Below are positions 1 through 9,093 of a stretch of DNA of 64,000 bases, piece by piece. The stretch lies in NCBI GenBank assembly GCA_041675505.1, contig JBAYTR010000002.1, positions 248,001-312,000 on the forward strand, given 5' to 3'. Both the position numbers and the translations under genes were made by a program. The stretch is from JAGPCK01 sp041675505 (lineage in GTDB: Bacteria; Bacteroidota; Bacteroidia; UKL13-3). The notes beneath the pieces are model-generated. The model was not told the origin of the DNA. It made no database searches and worked only from the letters and a program-made list of their open reading frames with translations. Position 1 is the stretch's first letter. Each line of letters starts with the position of its first letter.

Positions 1-277
1 AATTTCCACCTGCTGTTGGTTCTTCATATCCCCCCACCCCAATCTCAAGAATTACTAGCTTCTTTTTTCTTAAATGCTTAAAGTGTGCGTTATAATGCTG
101 AGTATACCAATGGCTGCCCCATTTATCAGATCCATTTAATTCTGCTAATTTATTCAAATCAGAACTGAATAGTTTTGACATAAGCGGAACATAAAAATTA
201 AAATATAATGACTTTAATTTACTCAGCTGATATTCACTAAAATAACTACCTAACTGTTTTAATCTCTCTTGATTCAT
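1..277 (-). CDS. SAM-dependent methyltransferase, N-terminal part (cut by window edge)
   Basis: The reverse strand reads from an ATG at 277-275 and stays open to base 1, giving about 92 residues. It contains SDKWGSHWYTQHYN followed by LVILEIGVGGYEEP, the glycine-rich SAM-binding start typical of class I methyltransferases that act on sugars of antibiotics and surface glycans (the family with macrolide and tetracenomycin-rhamnose O-methyltransferases). The rest lies outside the window, so the catalytic half cannot be checked. It is divergent from the glycan genes that start at 442 and probably belongs to the same surface-polysaccharide locus. The family assignment is from motif memory; the sugar substrate is unknown. 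Confidence 0.75.
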   Translation of the reverse strand, partial: MNQERLKQLGSYFSEYQLSKLKSLYFNFYVPLMSKLFSSDLNKLAELNGSDKWGSHWYTQHYNAHFKHLRKKKLVILEIGVGGYEEPTAGGN

Positions 278-408
278 ATTTATTTGATTCAAATACCGCT
301 CAAATATATTACTAACTCAGTAAAACATATATCAATAAAACAAGCACCAATAAATGACAATAAATTATACGGGTTCAGAAATTGTTAAACAGTTTTTTCA
401 AAAAAAGC

Positions 409-416
409 TATTTTTG
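409..416 (+). promoter_or_regulatory. Candidate -7 promoter element for the glycan operon
   Basis: TATTTTTG fits the Bacteroidota -7 consensus TAnnTTTG exactly and lies 25 bases before the ATG at 442. No TTG is found at the expected -33 position, so the call rests on the -7 element and its location in the divergent gap. Confidence 0.4.
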
Positions 417-441
417 ACGGTTTAATATATATAAAAGCATC

Positions 442-1698
442 ATGCATAAAGCCATTTCGAGTTGCCGAATTTGTGGAAATAAAAACCTGATTGAAGTCGT
501 AAACCTTGGTAATCAATACTTAACAGGTGTATTCCCCAAGTCACCCGAAGAAAAAATCAGTTCGGGGCCATTGGTTTTAGTAAAATGTGACGACATATCA
601 AATGACTCTGCCTGCGGCTTACTACAGTTGGCTCATAGTTACGACCATAACGAAATGTATGGGGAAAACTATGGATATCGTTCAGGTTTAAACAAGTCTA
701 TGGTAAGGCACTTGCAGGCTAAAGTGAATAAAGTTATGTCAGTTGCCCATCTAAATGACAATGATCTTATTATTGACATCGGCAGTAATGATGCCACTAC
801 CCTCAGAACTTACCCAGCTGGTAAGTTCCAATTAGTTGGAATAGACCCTACGGGAAACAAATTCAAAAACTACTACCCTGAACATATCAGTTTAATAGCA
901 GATTTTTTCTCTGATGAAGCATTCCACTCTAGATTTCCAGGAAAAAAAGCCAAAGTAGTTTCATCAATAGCCATGTTCTATGACCTTGAGGAACCTATGA
1001 AATTCATGCAACACATATATAATGTGCTTGATAATGAGGGAATATGGATATTTGAACAAAGCTATATGCCCAGTATGTTAAAAGTGAATGCTTATGATAC
1101 AATTTGCCACGAACATCTTGAGTATTATGCTTTAAAGCAAATTAAATGGATGGCTGACCGAGTTGGCTTCAAAATAATCGATGTTGAATTAAACAATTCT
1201 AACGGTGGGAGTTTTGAAGTTATTTGTGCAAAAAAAGAGTCTTCCTATTCTCCAAATATGGTTGCAATAAGTCCTATTGAGGAGGATGAAGCAAAAGCAG
1301 GCTTTAATACCTTAGAACCTTTTATCAAATTCAATGAAAGAATCATTAAACACAGAACTGAGTTAATTAACAAGCTAAAAGAGTTAAAAGCAGCAGGGAA
1401 AAAGGTGTTGGGTTATGGTGCATCAACAAAAGGAAATGTAATCCTTCAATATTGCGGCATTACAAATAATGACATCAATTGTATTGCAGAAGTAAATGAA
1501 GATAAATTTGGCTCTTTCACTCCCGGCACTTTAATCCCGATGGTATCAGAAGCTGATGCTAAGGCTATGAAACCTGATTACTTCCTTGTACTACCATGGC
1601 ACTTCAAAGAAAACACTATAGAACGAGAACAAGACTTTATACAACAAGGAGGAAAATTCCTCTTCCCTCTTCCCGATATACATGAGGTAGGAAAATGA
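442..1698 (+). CDS. Class I SAM C-methyltransferase of the NDP-sugar C-methyltransferase type
   Basis: 418 residues. The N-terminus carries a zinc-finger-like CRICG motif followed by NLGNQYLTGVFP, as in the putative zinc-binding domain (Methyltransf_13) of NDP-hexose C-methyltransferases such as TylCIII and EvaC. The middle has a SAM site with DIGSNDATTL (about residues 112-121), and the C-terminus has KKVLGYGASTKGN, the signature of the Methyltransf_14 domain. Three-domain order and length match the family. Such enzymes methylate a carbon of a nucleotide-activated deoxysugar. The stop codon overlaps the next start (ATGA), so translation is coupled to the epimerase that follows. The exact sugar is not known. 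Confidence 0.85.
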   Translation: MHKAISSCRICGNKNLIEVVNLGNQYLTGVFPKSPEEKISSGPLVLVKCDDISNDSACGLLQLAHSYDHNEMYGENYGYRSGLNKSMVRHLQAKVNKVMSVAHLNDNDLIIDIGSNDATTLRTYPAGKFQLVGIDPTGNKFKNYYPEHISLIADFFSDEAFHSRFPGKKAKVVSSIAMFYDLEEPMKFMQHIYNVLDNEGIWIFEQSYMPSMLKVNAYDTICHEHLEYYALKQIKWMADRVGFKIIDVELNNSNGGSFEVICAKKESSYSPNMVAISPIEEDEAKAGFNTLEPFIKFNERIIKHRTELINKLKELKAAGKKVLGYGASTKGNVILQYCGITNNDINCIAEVNEDKFGSFTPGTLIPMVSEADAKAMKPDYFLVLPWHFKENTIEREQDFIQQGGKFLFPLPDIHEVGK

Positions 1699-2642
1699 AG
1701 CACGCACTAATTATTGGCCATACCGGTCAGGATGGTACTTATCTTTTTAGTCTTTTAGAAAATCTTGGTTATGCAGTTACTGGAATCTCAAGTAAAGAGG
1801 TAAAATCACCAATTTCTCTGAACTCTAAAATAGACATCTTAAATGAAAGAGAGGTAACTGAACTTATTAGAGAAATACAGCCCTGCGAAATATATTATCT
1901 TGCTGCTGTACATCAATCTGCAACAGAACAACACACCAATGAATCTGAACTTTTTAAGTCGAGTTTTAACATTAACGTTTTTGGCTTATTAAATGTGTTG
2001 AATGCTGTTGCAAAACATAGTTCTGCAAGCAAAATATTTTATGCTGCCTCATCCCATGTTTTTGGAGATAATTCAGATAATTTTCAAACTGAAGAAACCC
2101 CATTTAAACCTGTCTGTGTCTACGGCATAAGTAAATCGACTGCTATTCAATCCATTGACTACTTCATTAACCAGCACAAAATATACTGTAGCGTGGGCTA
2201 TTTGTATAACCACGAATCTCCTTTAAGAGCAGAAAAATTTGTCTCCAAGAAAATTGTAAAAACAGCAATTGCTATTAGCAATGATTCCTCCATTAAACTT
2301 TTCCTTGGAGACCTTTCAGCCAAAATAGATTGGGGTTATGCACCAGACTATGTTAATGCAATGCATAAAATACTACAACTCGACAACCCAGATAAATTTA
2401 TCATTTCAAGTGGTGTTCAACATACAGTTAAAGATTTTGTAGAAGAAGTATTTGCCTTGCTTGGACTAAATTGGGAAGACTACGTACAAGAAATACCAGG
2501 ATTGCTGATTAAAAAACAAAAACGAAACTTGAAAGGAGATTCCTCCAAATTAAAAAAATTAACAGGATGGCAACCTAGTGTTGACTTCAAAGAAATGATA
2601 CATATTTTAGTTGACTCGGAATTATCAAAACATGGCAAATAA
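1695..2642 (+). CDS. NAD-dependent epimerase/dehydratase, GDP-mannose 4,6-dehydratase-like
   Basis: 315 residues. It begins with HALIIGHTGQDGTYLF, a Rossmann GxxGxDG motif in the form typical of GDP-mannose 4,6-dehydratases. The short-chain dehydrogenase active site is visible as YGISKS (YxxxK, about residue 149) with upstream AASSHVFG supplying the Ser. RAEKFVSKKI and a C-terminal WQP stretch also fit the extended SDR sugar-nucleotide family. It likely makes or modifies an NDP-deoxyhexose for the glycan built by this cluster. The start overlaps the upstream stop and the end overlaps the glycosyltransferase start at 2632. It could instead be an RmlD- or Rmd-type reductase. Confidence 0.82.
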   Translation: MKHALIIGHTGQDGTYLFSLLENLGYAVTGISSKEVKSPISLNSKIDILNEREVTELIREIQPCEIYYLAAVHQSATEQHTNESELFKSSFNINVFGLLNVLNAVAKHSSASKIFYAASSHVFGDNSDNFQTEETPFKPVCVYGISKSTAIQSIDYFINQHKIYCSVGYLYNHESPLRAEKFVSKKIVKTAIAISNDSSIKLFLGDLSAKIDWGYAPDYVNAMHKILQLDNPDKFIISSGVQHTVKDFVEEVFALLGLNWEDYVQEIPGLLIKKQKRNLKGDSSKLKKLTGWQPSVDFKEMIHILVDSELSKHGK

Positions 2643-3363
2643 GAAACTGATATTTATTCCAACTTACAACGAATCAGAAAATGTTGAGAACATTTTCACA
2701 CAGATTAAAGCATTGGCACTTGACGCTGATTTGCTGTTTCTGGATGACAACTCACCAGACGGTACAGGGCGAATAATAGACCGTATTGTAACAGAGAATA
2801 CGGGCGTTTATGTAATTCACCGTAGTGGTAAACTTGGAATTGGTAGTGCCCATATGGATGGGATAAACTGGGCGTACGACCATCAATATGAAACCTTAAT
2901 TACCATGGACTGTGATTTTACACACTCTCCTTCATATATTATTGACTTCATCGAAGGCTCCACTAACCATAGCGTTGTTGTAGGATCCAGGTATATGAAA
3001 GAAGGTAGCCTGAAAGATTGGAATCTCTTCAGGAAAACACTAACTCATTTGGGACATGTCTTAACCAAATACATTCTTAACCTTACTTATGATGCTACCG
3101 GTGCATTCCGACTTTACAAATTGAATGAAATCCCTAAAGAACTATTTCATCTGGTTGAATCTCGTGGGTACTCCTTCTTTTTTGAGAGTCTATTCATTAT
3201 CAATTATAATAAATTTAGGATCAATGAGATTCCGATAGATTTACCCGCAAGAACATATGGTAATTCTAAAATGGAAATACGTGACGCTTTAAAAAGTCTC
3301 AGGTACCTCTTATCCACCTTGAGGAGAAAACTGTTTGATAAAAAATCTCTATTATTAAAATAA
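2632..3363 (+). CDS. Dolichol-phosphate-mannose synthase-like family 2 glycosyltransferase
   Basis: About 243 residues from the ATG at 2632, which fits the MANKKLIFIPTYNESENV start of the family better than an in-frame upstream ATG at 2611. The GT-A motifs are LFLDDNSPDGTG and ITMDCDFTHSP (DxD-like) with GSRYMKEG further on, the pattern of DPM1-type polyprenyl-phosphate mannosyl- or glucosyltransferases. There is no C-terminal membrane pair, so it is the soluble short form. It would charge a lipid carrier with a sugar used by a GT-C-type enzyme, possibly the membrane protein at 6445. It overlaps both neighbouring genes by a few bases, consistent with one operon. Confidence 0.85.
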   Translation: MANKKLIFIPTYNESENVENIFTQIKALALDADLLFLDDNSPDGTGRIIDRIVTENTGVYVIHRSGKLGIGSAHMDGINWAYDHQYETLITMDCDFTHSPSYIIDFIEGSTNHSVVVGSRYMKEGSLKDWNLFRKTLTHLGHVLTKYILNLTYDATGAFRLYKLNEIPKELFHLVESRGYSFFFESLFIINYNKFRINEIPIDLPARTYGNSKMEIRDALKSLRYLLSTLRRKLFDKKSLLLK

Positions 3364-4043
3364 TGACTAACGAAAAGCAAATTCAAGATGACTGGGATGA
3401 GTATTGGACAGCATCCGAGAAAAAGTCTACCGGAAAGGCCTATGATGTATTCGCGAATTTTTACAGATACAATATCATTATTAAAATACTCAATCATTTT
3501 ATAAAGAAACATTTTGAACCGGGAGATATGTTGCTTCATGCAGGCTGTGGCAGCGGAAAGGTTGACATGGATGTAGTGAAGTACGCCTCTGTAACAGCAC
3601 TTGATATTTCCCCGGAAGCATGTAAAATATACAAACTAGTGCATGGTGAAAAGGCTGTAGTTAATGAAGGGAGTATATTTCACCTCCCATTTGATGATAA
3701 CTCTTTTGACGGCATCTATAATTTGGGAGTTATGGAGCATTTTACAGAAGAAGAGATTCAAATTATACTAAAAGAGTTTTATAGAGTCCTCAAGCCAAAA
3801 GGGAAAATTGTTTTATTTTGGCCACCTGTGAATGGAATAACTGTAAAGGTCTTAGATTCAGCTCATTTTATTCTTAATAATATCCTCAAAAAAAACATCA
3901 AACTTCATCCAGATGAGATAACTCGGTTAAAGAATAAACAACATGCAATGAATATTATTAAAAAAACTGATTTTACTTTCATTGAGTTTTACTTTGGTAT
4001 AAAAGATTTTTTCACTCAAGCTGTTGTAATTGCACAAAAATAA
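3363..4043 (+). CDS. Class I SAM-dependent methyltransferase
   Basis: 226 residues; the start overlaps the previous stop (TAATG). The SAM fold is clear: MLLHAGCGSGKVDMDV (motif I, about residue 58), LDISPEACKIY (motif II), FDGIYNLGVMEHF (post-motif) and LKPKGKIVLFWPP. It resembles Methyltransf_11/25 proteins and matches no single named enzyme. Given the operon, modification of a sugar or glycan lipid is likely, but the acceptor is unknown. Confidence 0.82.
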   Translation: MTNEKQIQDDWDEYWTASEKKSTGKAYDVFANFYRYNIIIKILNHFIKKHFEPGDMLLHAGCGSGKVDMDVVKYASVTALDISPEACKIYKLVHGEKAVVNEGSIFHLPFDDNSFDGIYNLGVMEHFTEEEIQIILKEFYRVLKPKGKIVLFWPPVNGITVKVLDSAHFILNNILKKNIKLHPDEITRLKNKQHAMNIIKKTDFTFIEFYFGIKDFFTQAVVIAQK

Positions 4044-4081
4044 ATATATTGCAATAATTGCATAAAATAATACGTAATTAT

Positions 4082-6442
4082 ATGAACCTAAAGCTTAATC
4101 ATCTGTGCACCTTATTGACCTTAATTGCATTCATAAAAACATACGGTCAACCAACCGTTAGCAGTTTTACACCAACAAACGCTAAGTTTGGTTCAGCGAT
4201 TACAATAAACGGCACTAATTTCAATACAACACCTTCAAATAACATTGTGCACTTTGGAGGAATGAGAGCGAATGTGACTGCATCAACATCAACATCAATT
4301 ACTGCAACACTACCAATTGGAGCCACATATGGTCCAATTAGCGTCAATGTCTCAAATCTAAGCTATAGCAGTTTTTCATGCTTTACACCAACATTTGGAA
4401 ATAGTGAATCTCTTAGCTCATCTTCTTTTTCAGGCTCAACATCAATAACGGCAGCCAGTGGACCTCTAAGTATTGCTTCTGGCGATATTGATGGAGATGG
4501 TAAAATTGATTTAGTTACAGCTAACCAAACTTCAAGTTCTTTCAGTGTTTTCAGAAATACTTCAACATTAGGAACTATATCATCGTCCTCTTTTGCTAGT
4601 AAGGCAGATTTCTCTTGTGCTAATCAAGCGCAGGGTTTAACTGTGGGTGATATTGATGGGGATGGTAAATTAGACGTTATTGTAGCTATTAGTAGTTCTA
4701 ACTTGGTCTCTGTATTTAGAAATACCAGCTCAAGTGGGAGTGTCTCATTTGCATCTGCAGCTAGTTATTCCACTGGTTCTACCCCTTACTTTTTAAGCAC
4801 AGGAGACTTAGATTTTGACGGGAAACCAGAAATAGTAATAACAAATTACGGAAGTAATACCGTGTCTGTATTTAGAAATACATCCTCTAGCGGATCAGTT
4901 TCTTTAGCAGCTAAATTTGACCTATCAGTAGGATCTCTACCTCATGACATCAAAATACAAGACTTGGACGGTGACGGTAAGAATGATATTGTAAATGCAA
5001 GCTATAATGCAAACAATTTATACATTTTCAGAAATATTCATACTAGTGGAACACTATCAGGATCGTCTTTCGCATCCTCTTTTAACATATCAACTGGAAG
5101 TGGATCAAATCCTGTTGGGGTTGAATCTGGTGATATTGATGGAGATGGTAAGCATGATATACTTTGCACAAATCAATCAGGAAGTACAATCTCTGTTTTC
5201 CGCAATACAAGCTCAAGCGGTTCACTTAGTTTTTCAAGTGCAACTACTCTAGCTGCCGGAAATACTGCACGCAGTGTTAGACTCAACGACATGAATGGAG
5301 ATGGCAAGGTTGATATTATAGCAGCCAATATAGGCTCAGACAATATGCAGGTTTATCAAAACAACAGTTCATCTGGGTCCATTTCAATAGCAACTGGAAA
5401 CACATTCTCCACTGGGGATCAACCATTCATGGCAATTGCAGTTGATATTGACGGTGATTACAAACCGGAAATTATCTCTGCTAACTATAATGCAACAAGC
5501 CTCACAATATATAGGAATGCTCAAATAAACACTGAACCTACATTAGCAAGTTCTAATCTATCCTTCAGCAATAATCTCGGAAGTTCAATTCAATTAAATT
5601 TTACTGTAGGTAATGGCGCAAGAAGAATAATACTTGCGAAGGCCAATAGTTCTGTCAATAGCACTCCCATTGATGAAAGAGATTATATTGCAAATTCAAC
5701 ATTTGGATCTGGAAGCCAAATTGGATCTGGCAACTATGTTGTTTATTCAGGTTCTGGAAATTCTGTTACTGTAAGTGGCTTAACAACCGGAATAACCTAT
5801 CATTTTGCAATATTTGAATACAATGGCCAAGATGCAACTTCTAATTTTTTAATATCGTCATTTGAAACCAACAGTCAACTCCTACCAGTTGAACTATTAA
5901 ATTTTTCAGGAATAAGAAAAGGCGACAACTCTGCTAGTTTGAGTTGGACAACCACTTGGGAATTGAATAACAACTATTTTGGAATTGAGAGAAGCATAGA
6001 CGGCCTCAACTATGTTGAAATTGAGAAAATAAGCAGTAAACATGAAAATGGAACTTCAAGTACAATCTGCAACTATTCTCACATTGACAATACTATACCC
6101 GAGAATATAAATATCTATTATCGACTTAATCAAAAAGATTTTAATGGGAATACCAGCATTAGTAAAACAATTGTTGTTCCTAGTATAGAGAATTCCGTTA
6201 ATCCTTCCGTTTCAATTTATCCTAACCCTGCAAAATCTACTTTGAAGATCGTTTTTGAAGATTATCAAGTTGCGTCTACACCAAACAAGGCAGATATCTT
6301 CAATATTAACGGAGGAATAGAAAAAACAATTTTGTTAAACAATAATGAATCTATTATTGATGTTTCAGACCTTAAAAGCGGATTGTATTACATCAAAATA
6401 GGTGCAAAAAGCATCAAGTTTACTGTTTTAACAAATAACTAA
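4082..6442 (+). CDS. Secreted FG-GAP/VCBS seven-repeat protein with IPT/TIG domain and T9SS type-A sorting domain
   Basis: 786 residues from the ATG at 4082; the open frame extends to a TTG at 4058, but the ATG gives a clean signal peptide (about residues 1-22, ending YGQ). An IPT/TIG-like domain (SFTPTNAKFGSAITING) is followed by seven repeats with calcium-loop motifs of the DxDGDGxxD type (GDIDGDGKIDL, GDIDGDGKLDV, GDLDFDGKPEI, QDLDGDGKNDI, GDIDGDGKHDI, NDMNGDGKVDI, VDIDGDYKPEI), which suggests a seven-bladed beta-propeller with Ser-rich linkers. A fibronectin-like module and the T9SS type-A domain (SIYPNPAKST to end) follow. It is exported by T9SS and probably binds cell-surface or environmental ligands. 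It sits inside the glycan cluster. Confidence 0.88.
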   Translation: MNLKLNHLCTLLTLIAFIKTYGQPTVSSFTPTNAKFGSAITINGTNFNTTPSNNIVHFGGMRANVTASTSTSITATLPIGATYGPISVNVSNLSYSSFSCFTPTFGNSESLSSSSFSGSTSITAASGPLSIASGDIDGDGKIDLVTANQTSSSFSVFRNTSTLGTISSSSFASKADFSCANQAQGLTVGDIDGDGKLDVIVAISSSNLVSVFRNTSSSGSVSFASAASYSTGSTPYFLSTGDLDFDGKPEIVITNYGSNTVSVFRNTSSSGSVSLAAKFDLSVGSLPHDIKIQDLDGDGKNDIVNASYNANNLYIFRNIHTSGTLSGSSFASSFNISTGSGSNPVGVESGDIDGDGKHDILCTNQSGSTISVFRNTSSSGSLSFSSATTLAAGNTARSVRLNDMNGDGKVDIIAANIGSDNMQVYQNNSSSGSISIATGNTFSTGDQPFMAIAVDIDGDYKPEIISANYNATSLTIYRNAQINTEPTLASSNLSFSNNLGSSIQLNFTVGNGARRIILAKANSSVNSTPIDERDYIANSTFGSGSQIGSGNYVVYSGSGNSVTVSGLTTGITYHFAIFEYNGQDATSNFLISSFETNSQLLPVELLNFSGIRKGDNSASLSWTTTWELNNNYFGIERSIDGLNYVEIEKISSKHENGTSSTICNYSHIDNTIPENINIYYRLNQKDFNGNTSISKTIVVPSIENSVNPSVSIYPNPAKSTLKIVFEDYQVASTPNKADIFNINGGIEKTILLNNNESIIDVSDLKSGLYYIKIGAKSIKFTVLTNN

Positions 6443-6444
6443 CC

Positions 6445-8055
6445 ATGGTACTTGCCCTAGCATCTCTTACTATGGTGCTTTTGCTAATCTTGGGCTGGGC
6501 AAATTTTGCTGTACGGTTATTGCATCATCTATTCAAACCAGAAAAACAAGACCCCATGCCTTTTGCTATGCAGCTTATACTAGGCATTACTTTGTGTACG
6601 GGTGTTCTTCGCTATATCCACTTTTTTCACGCACTAGACTTCACCATTGGGCTCTGCATGCTAATCCCCTTAGTATTTAGCATTAAATACATTCAATCAA
6701 TCTTACTGAAAGTGGTTGCAAAAGCAAATATTCAACCTGAACTATTGCTACTCTTTGGTTCATTCGTACTGCTGACAATTCTTAATGTGAGTAGAACACC
6801 TTTGCCATATGATACAGGAACATATCACTTACAGGCTATAAAATGGATAGAAAACTATTCTATAGTACCGGGCTTAGCTAATCTTATCCGTCAGCTTGGT
6901 TTTAACTCCAACTGGTTTATTTGGCAGGCGTTAACCGGGGGAAATCACATAGGCCTATCTTCATTGTATACTGCAAATGCTTTTTTATATCTGGTTATTT
7001 GTGCCGCTTTTATTTATGAAGTAAAAAATCCTTTTCCAACATTGTGGTTTTTATTGGCGTTGGTTGTTATCGGTACTATGAAATATGTAGGCTCCGTAAG
7101 TCCGGATTTACCTGTACTACTTCTTTCCGCCTATTGTATCTGGCTGTATTATAATAGCAGAAAAGAATCTTTGTCTAATCCATTAGTTTCAGCATTCATC
7201 ACTATACTACCCTTATTTCTTATCACCATTAAAATTTCTGCTGTACCTGTTTTGTTAATCACCTTATTACAACTAATTCATAGTTATAAAACAAGGCTCT
7301 ATAAACCCTTGCTTGCATTATGTTTTATTACTGGTTTTTTCTGGATATTACCTTGGGTAGTCGGTAACATTATACTTTCAGGATACATTGTATTTCCGAG
7401 CCAAATACTGGATGTATTCAACTTTGACTGGAAGGTTCCTGATTTCCTGATTATTGATGAGCAGCATAGTATAAAAGGATGGGCACGCGTGCCATATCAG
7501 GAAAGCAGCACAATAGCACAAATGGAAGCAAGCCAATGGATTCCATTATGGTGGAAACAATTGGCTGTATATAACAAAATAACAGGCATCACCGGACTAG
7601 GACTATATATCTATTTGTTAGTTAAAAAAGCTTCGACAAGAACAACTTTGATTCCGATTGGTGTGGGCGTTGCGTTTTGGTTTATCAACGCCCCCGACTT
7701 CAGATTTGTATATGGTTATCTGCTGCCCCTGACTGCAATATATTTTGCAGAGACCAAATGGTCAATCACACTATTGCAAAAAAACAAAAACGTACTGCAA
7801 CTGATCTTAGGAGTAGTTACGCTAATGATTGTCGTTTTCGTATTTCAACACAAGAACAATATTGCACTGATAAGGCCTATCCCTTATCCCACCCCAAATA
7901 AAGATCGTATACAAATTAAAGGCACATCTGTATTATTTGCCACTTGGGATGAGAAGTGTTGGGATGCCCCTTTGCCCTGCACCTGTGAGTATTATGAGGG
8001 TCTTGAACTGAGAGGTGACAATATCCAATCGGGATTTAGAATTAAAGGTAAATAA
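6445..8055 (+). CDS. Polytopic membrane protein resembling the LIC_10190 family
   Basis: 536 residues with around a dozen hydrophobic segments from the N-terminus to about residue 470 and a short polar C-terminal tail containing CWDAPLPCTCEYYEGLELRG. The luminal-type loop TPLPYDTGTYHLQAIKWIE near residue 115 recalls acidic loop motifs of GT-C glycosyltransferases, and the overall shape resembles the LIC_10190-type membrane proteins found in polysaccharide loci. It starts two bases after the FG-GAP stop. I infer a role in transferring or assembling lipid-linked glycan; the family assignment is tentative. The last 14 bases overlap the end of the convergent LamG gene. Confidence 0.65.
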   Translation: MVLALASLTMVLLLILGWANFAVRLLHHLFKPEKQDPMPFAMQLILGITLCTGVLRYIHFFHALDFTIGLCMLIPLVFSIKYIQSILLKVVAKANIQPELLLLFGSFVLLTILNVSRTPLPYDTGTYHLQAIKWIENYSIVPGLANLIRQLGFNSNWFIWQALTGGNHIGLSSLYTANAFLYLVICAAFIYEVKNPFPTLWFLLALVVIGTMKYVGSVSPDLPVLLLSAYCIWLYYNSRKESLSNPLVSAFITILPLFLITIKISAVPVLLITLLQLIHSYKTRLYKPLLALCFITGFFWILPWVVGNIILSGYIVFPSQILDVFNFDWKVPDFLIIDEQHSIKGWARVPYQESSTIAQMEASQWIPLWWKQLAVYNKITGITGLGLYIYLLVKKASTRTTLIPIGVGVAFWFINAPDFRFVYGYLLPLTAIYFAETKWSITLLQKNKNVLQLILGVVTLMIVVFVFQHKNNIALIRPIPYPTPNKDRIQIKGTSVLFATWDEKCWDAPLPCTCEYYEGLELRGDNIQSGFRIKGK

Positions 8056-9088
8056 TTTTTGTGATTATACGCCCAGTGTCTGTTTCAATATTGACAAAAT
8101 AGACACCTTTTTTACACGCTGATAAATCAATAACACACTCATTCTGTTTTAGAGAAAGTATTTGTTCAACCTGCCCCAAATTATTTGTAATTTGTACCCT
8201 TTTCATTGACTTACAAACAACTGAAAAGACACCTGAGATAGAAGGGTTGGGATAAACATGAACAAAATTATCACCTAAAAGCACAGAGGCATCCGGAACA
8301 GATGTTGTCTTCACACCTGCTAATTCATTAATTTCAGCATTATTCAAAGCCCTATTGTATATCCTAATATCGTCAATTTTACCTTTAAAGTTAGCATCTT
8401 GCCATACCCCCTTCCATGCGGTGCCTATGAGCAGTTCACTACCAATACAATTGTCAATTGAGCCGGCTGGGACTTTATCATTTTGTGCAATCAAAGTTCC
8501 ATTTCTATAAAGCTTTAAAACGCCTTTAAATGCTGCATCTCTTTTATTGTCAAATTTTTGTAGCTCATAAACCAATACAACATGGCTCCATACTAGTAAA
8601 GGAATTTCTCCAACTGATGACTGCACCTCAAACCAGTTATTTCCAATAATACAATTACTATTTCGCTTTACGTCACCAATCAATTTTGTATCATATTCGA
8701 GAGTAAAATTATACTGCTCGTTAGCAGATTGATTTAGAGACCTCTTTGCTACAATGGCCGAATAGGTTCCCAAAACATTTTCTGGTAATATCCATGCTGA
8801 AATTGTAATGTAATCTGGTCGTAAGCTTTTCTTATCATATGCGTATAGATAAGAATTGTATTTACTATCAAAATAACAACATGAATTGATTGTATTAAAG
8901 CGATCTGTGGTAAATCTAACTCCCCCTCCATTATAAGCATGATTGGCGCTTCCTGAATAATCATTTGTATTCCCTGAGAAAGGATAATAGGCCACAAGCC
9001 CTGAATCAAGATTAACAGGCTGAGCCCTTGCATTTTGATTTACGATCAAAGATGGCAAGAGGAACATTAATAAAATTACCTGCTTCAT
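8042..9088 (-). CDS. LamG-domain secreted protein with T9SS type-A sorting domain (copy 2)
   Basis: 348 residues from the ATG at 9088; the frame opens at a TTG three codons earlier, but the ATG starts a good signal peptide (MKQVILLMFLLPSLIV, cut after NARAQ). The concanavalin-like LamG/laminin_G_3 fold covers about residues 25-240 (DSGLVAYYPFSGNTND, ISAWILPEN, LYRNGTLIAQ, KIDDIRIYNRALN). The C-terminal region HVYPNPSISGVF to the end is a T9SS type-A domain. It lies 5 bases after its paralogue at 9094-10101 and shares its order of motifs, so the pair arose by tandem duplication. Carbohydrate or matrix binding is likely. Confidence 0.87.
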   Translation of the reverse strand: MKQVILLMFLLPSLIVNQNARAQPVNLDSGLVAYYPFSGNTNDYSGSANHAYNGGGVRFTTDRFNTINSCCYFDSKYNSYLYAYDKKSLRPDYITISAWILPENVLGTYSAIVAKRSLNQSANEQYNFTLEYDTKLIGDVKRNSNCIIGNNWFEVQSSVGEIPLLVWSHVVLVYELQKFDNKRDAAFKGVLKLYRNGTLIAQNDKVPAGSIDNCIGSELLIGTAWKGVWQDANFKGKIDDIRIYNRALNNAEINELAGVKTTSVPDASVLLGDNFVHVYPNPSISGVFSVVCKSMKRVQITNNLGQVEQILSLKQNECVIDLSACKKGVYFVNIETDTGRIITKIIYL

Positions 9089-9093
9089 TTGTC

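Noticed and set aside
4058..4081. TTG start for the FG-GAP protein
   Set aside because: It would put eight polar or charged residues ahead of the signal peptide; the ATG at 4082 begins it cleanly.
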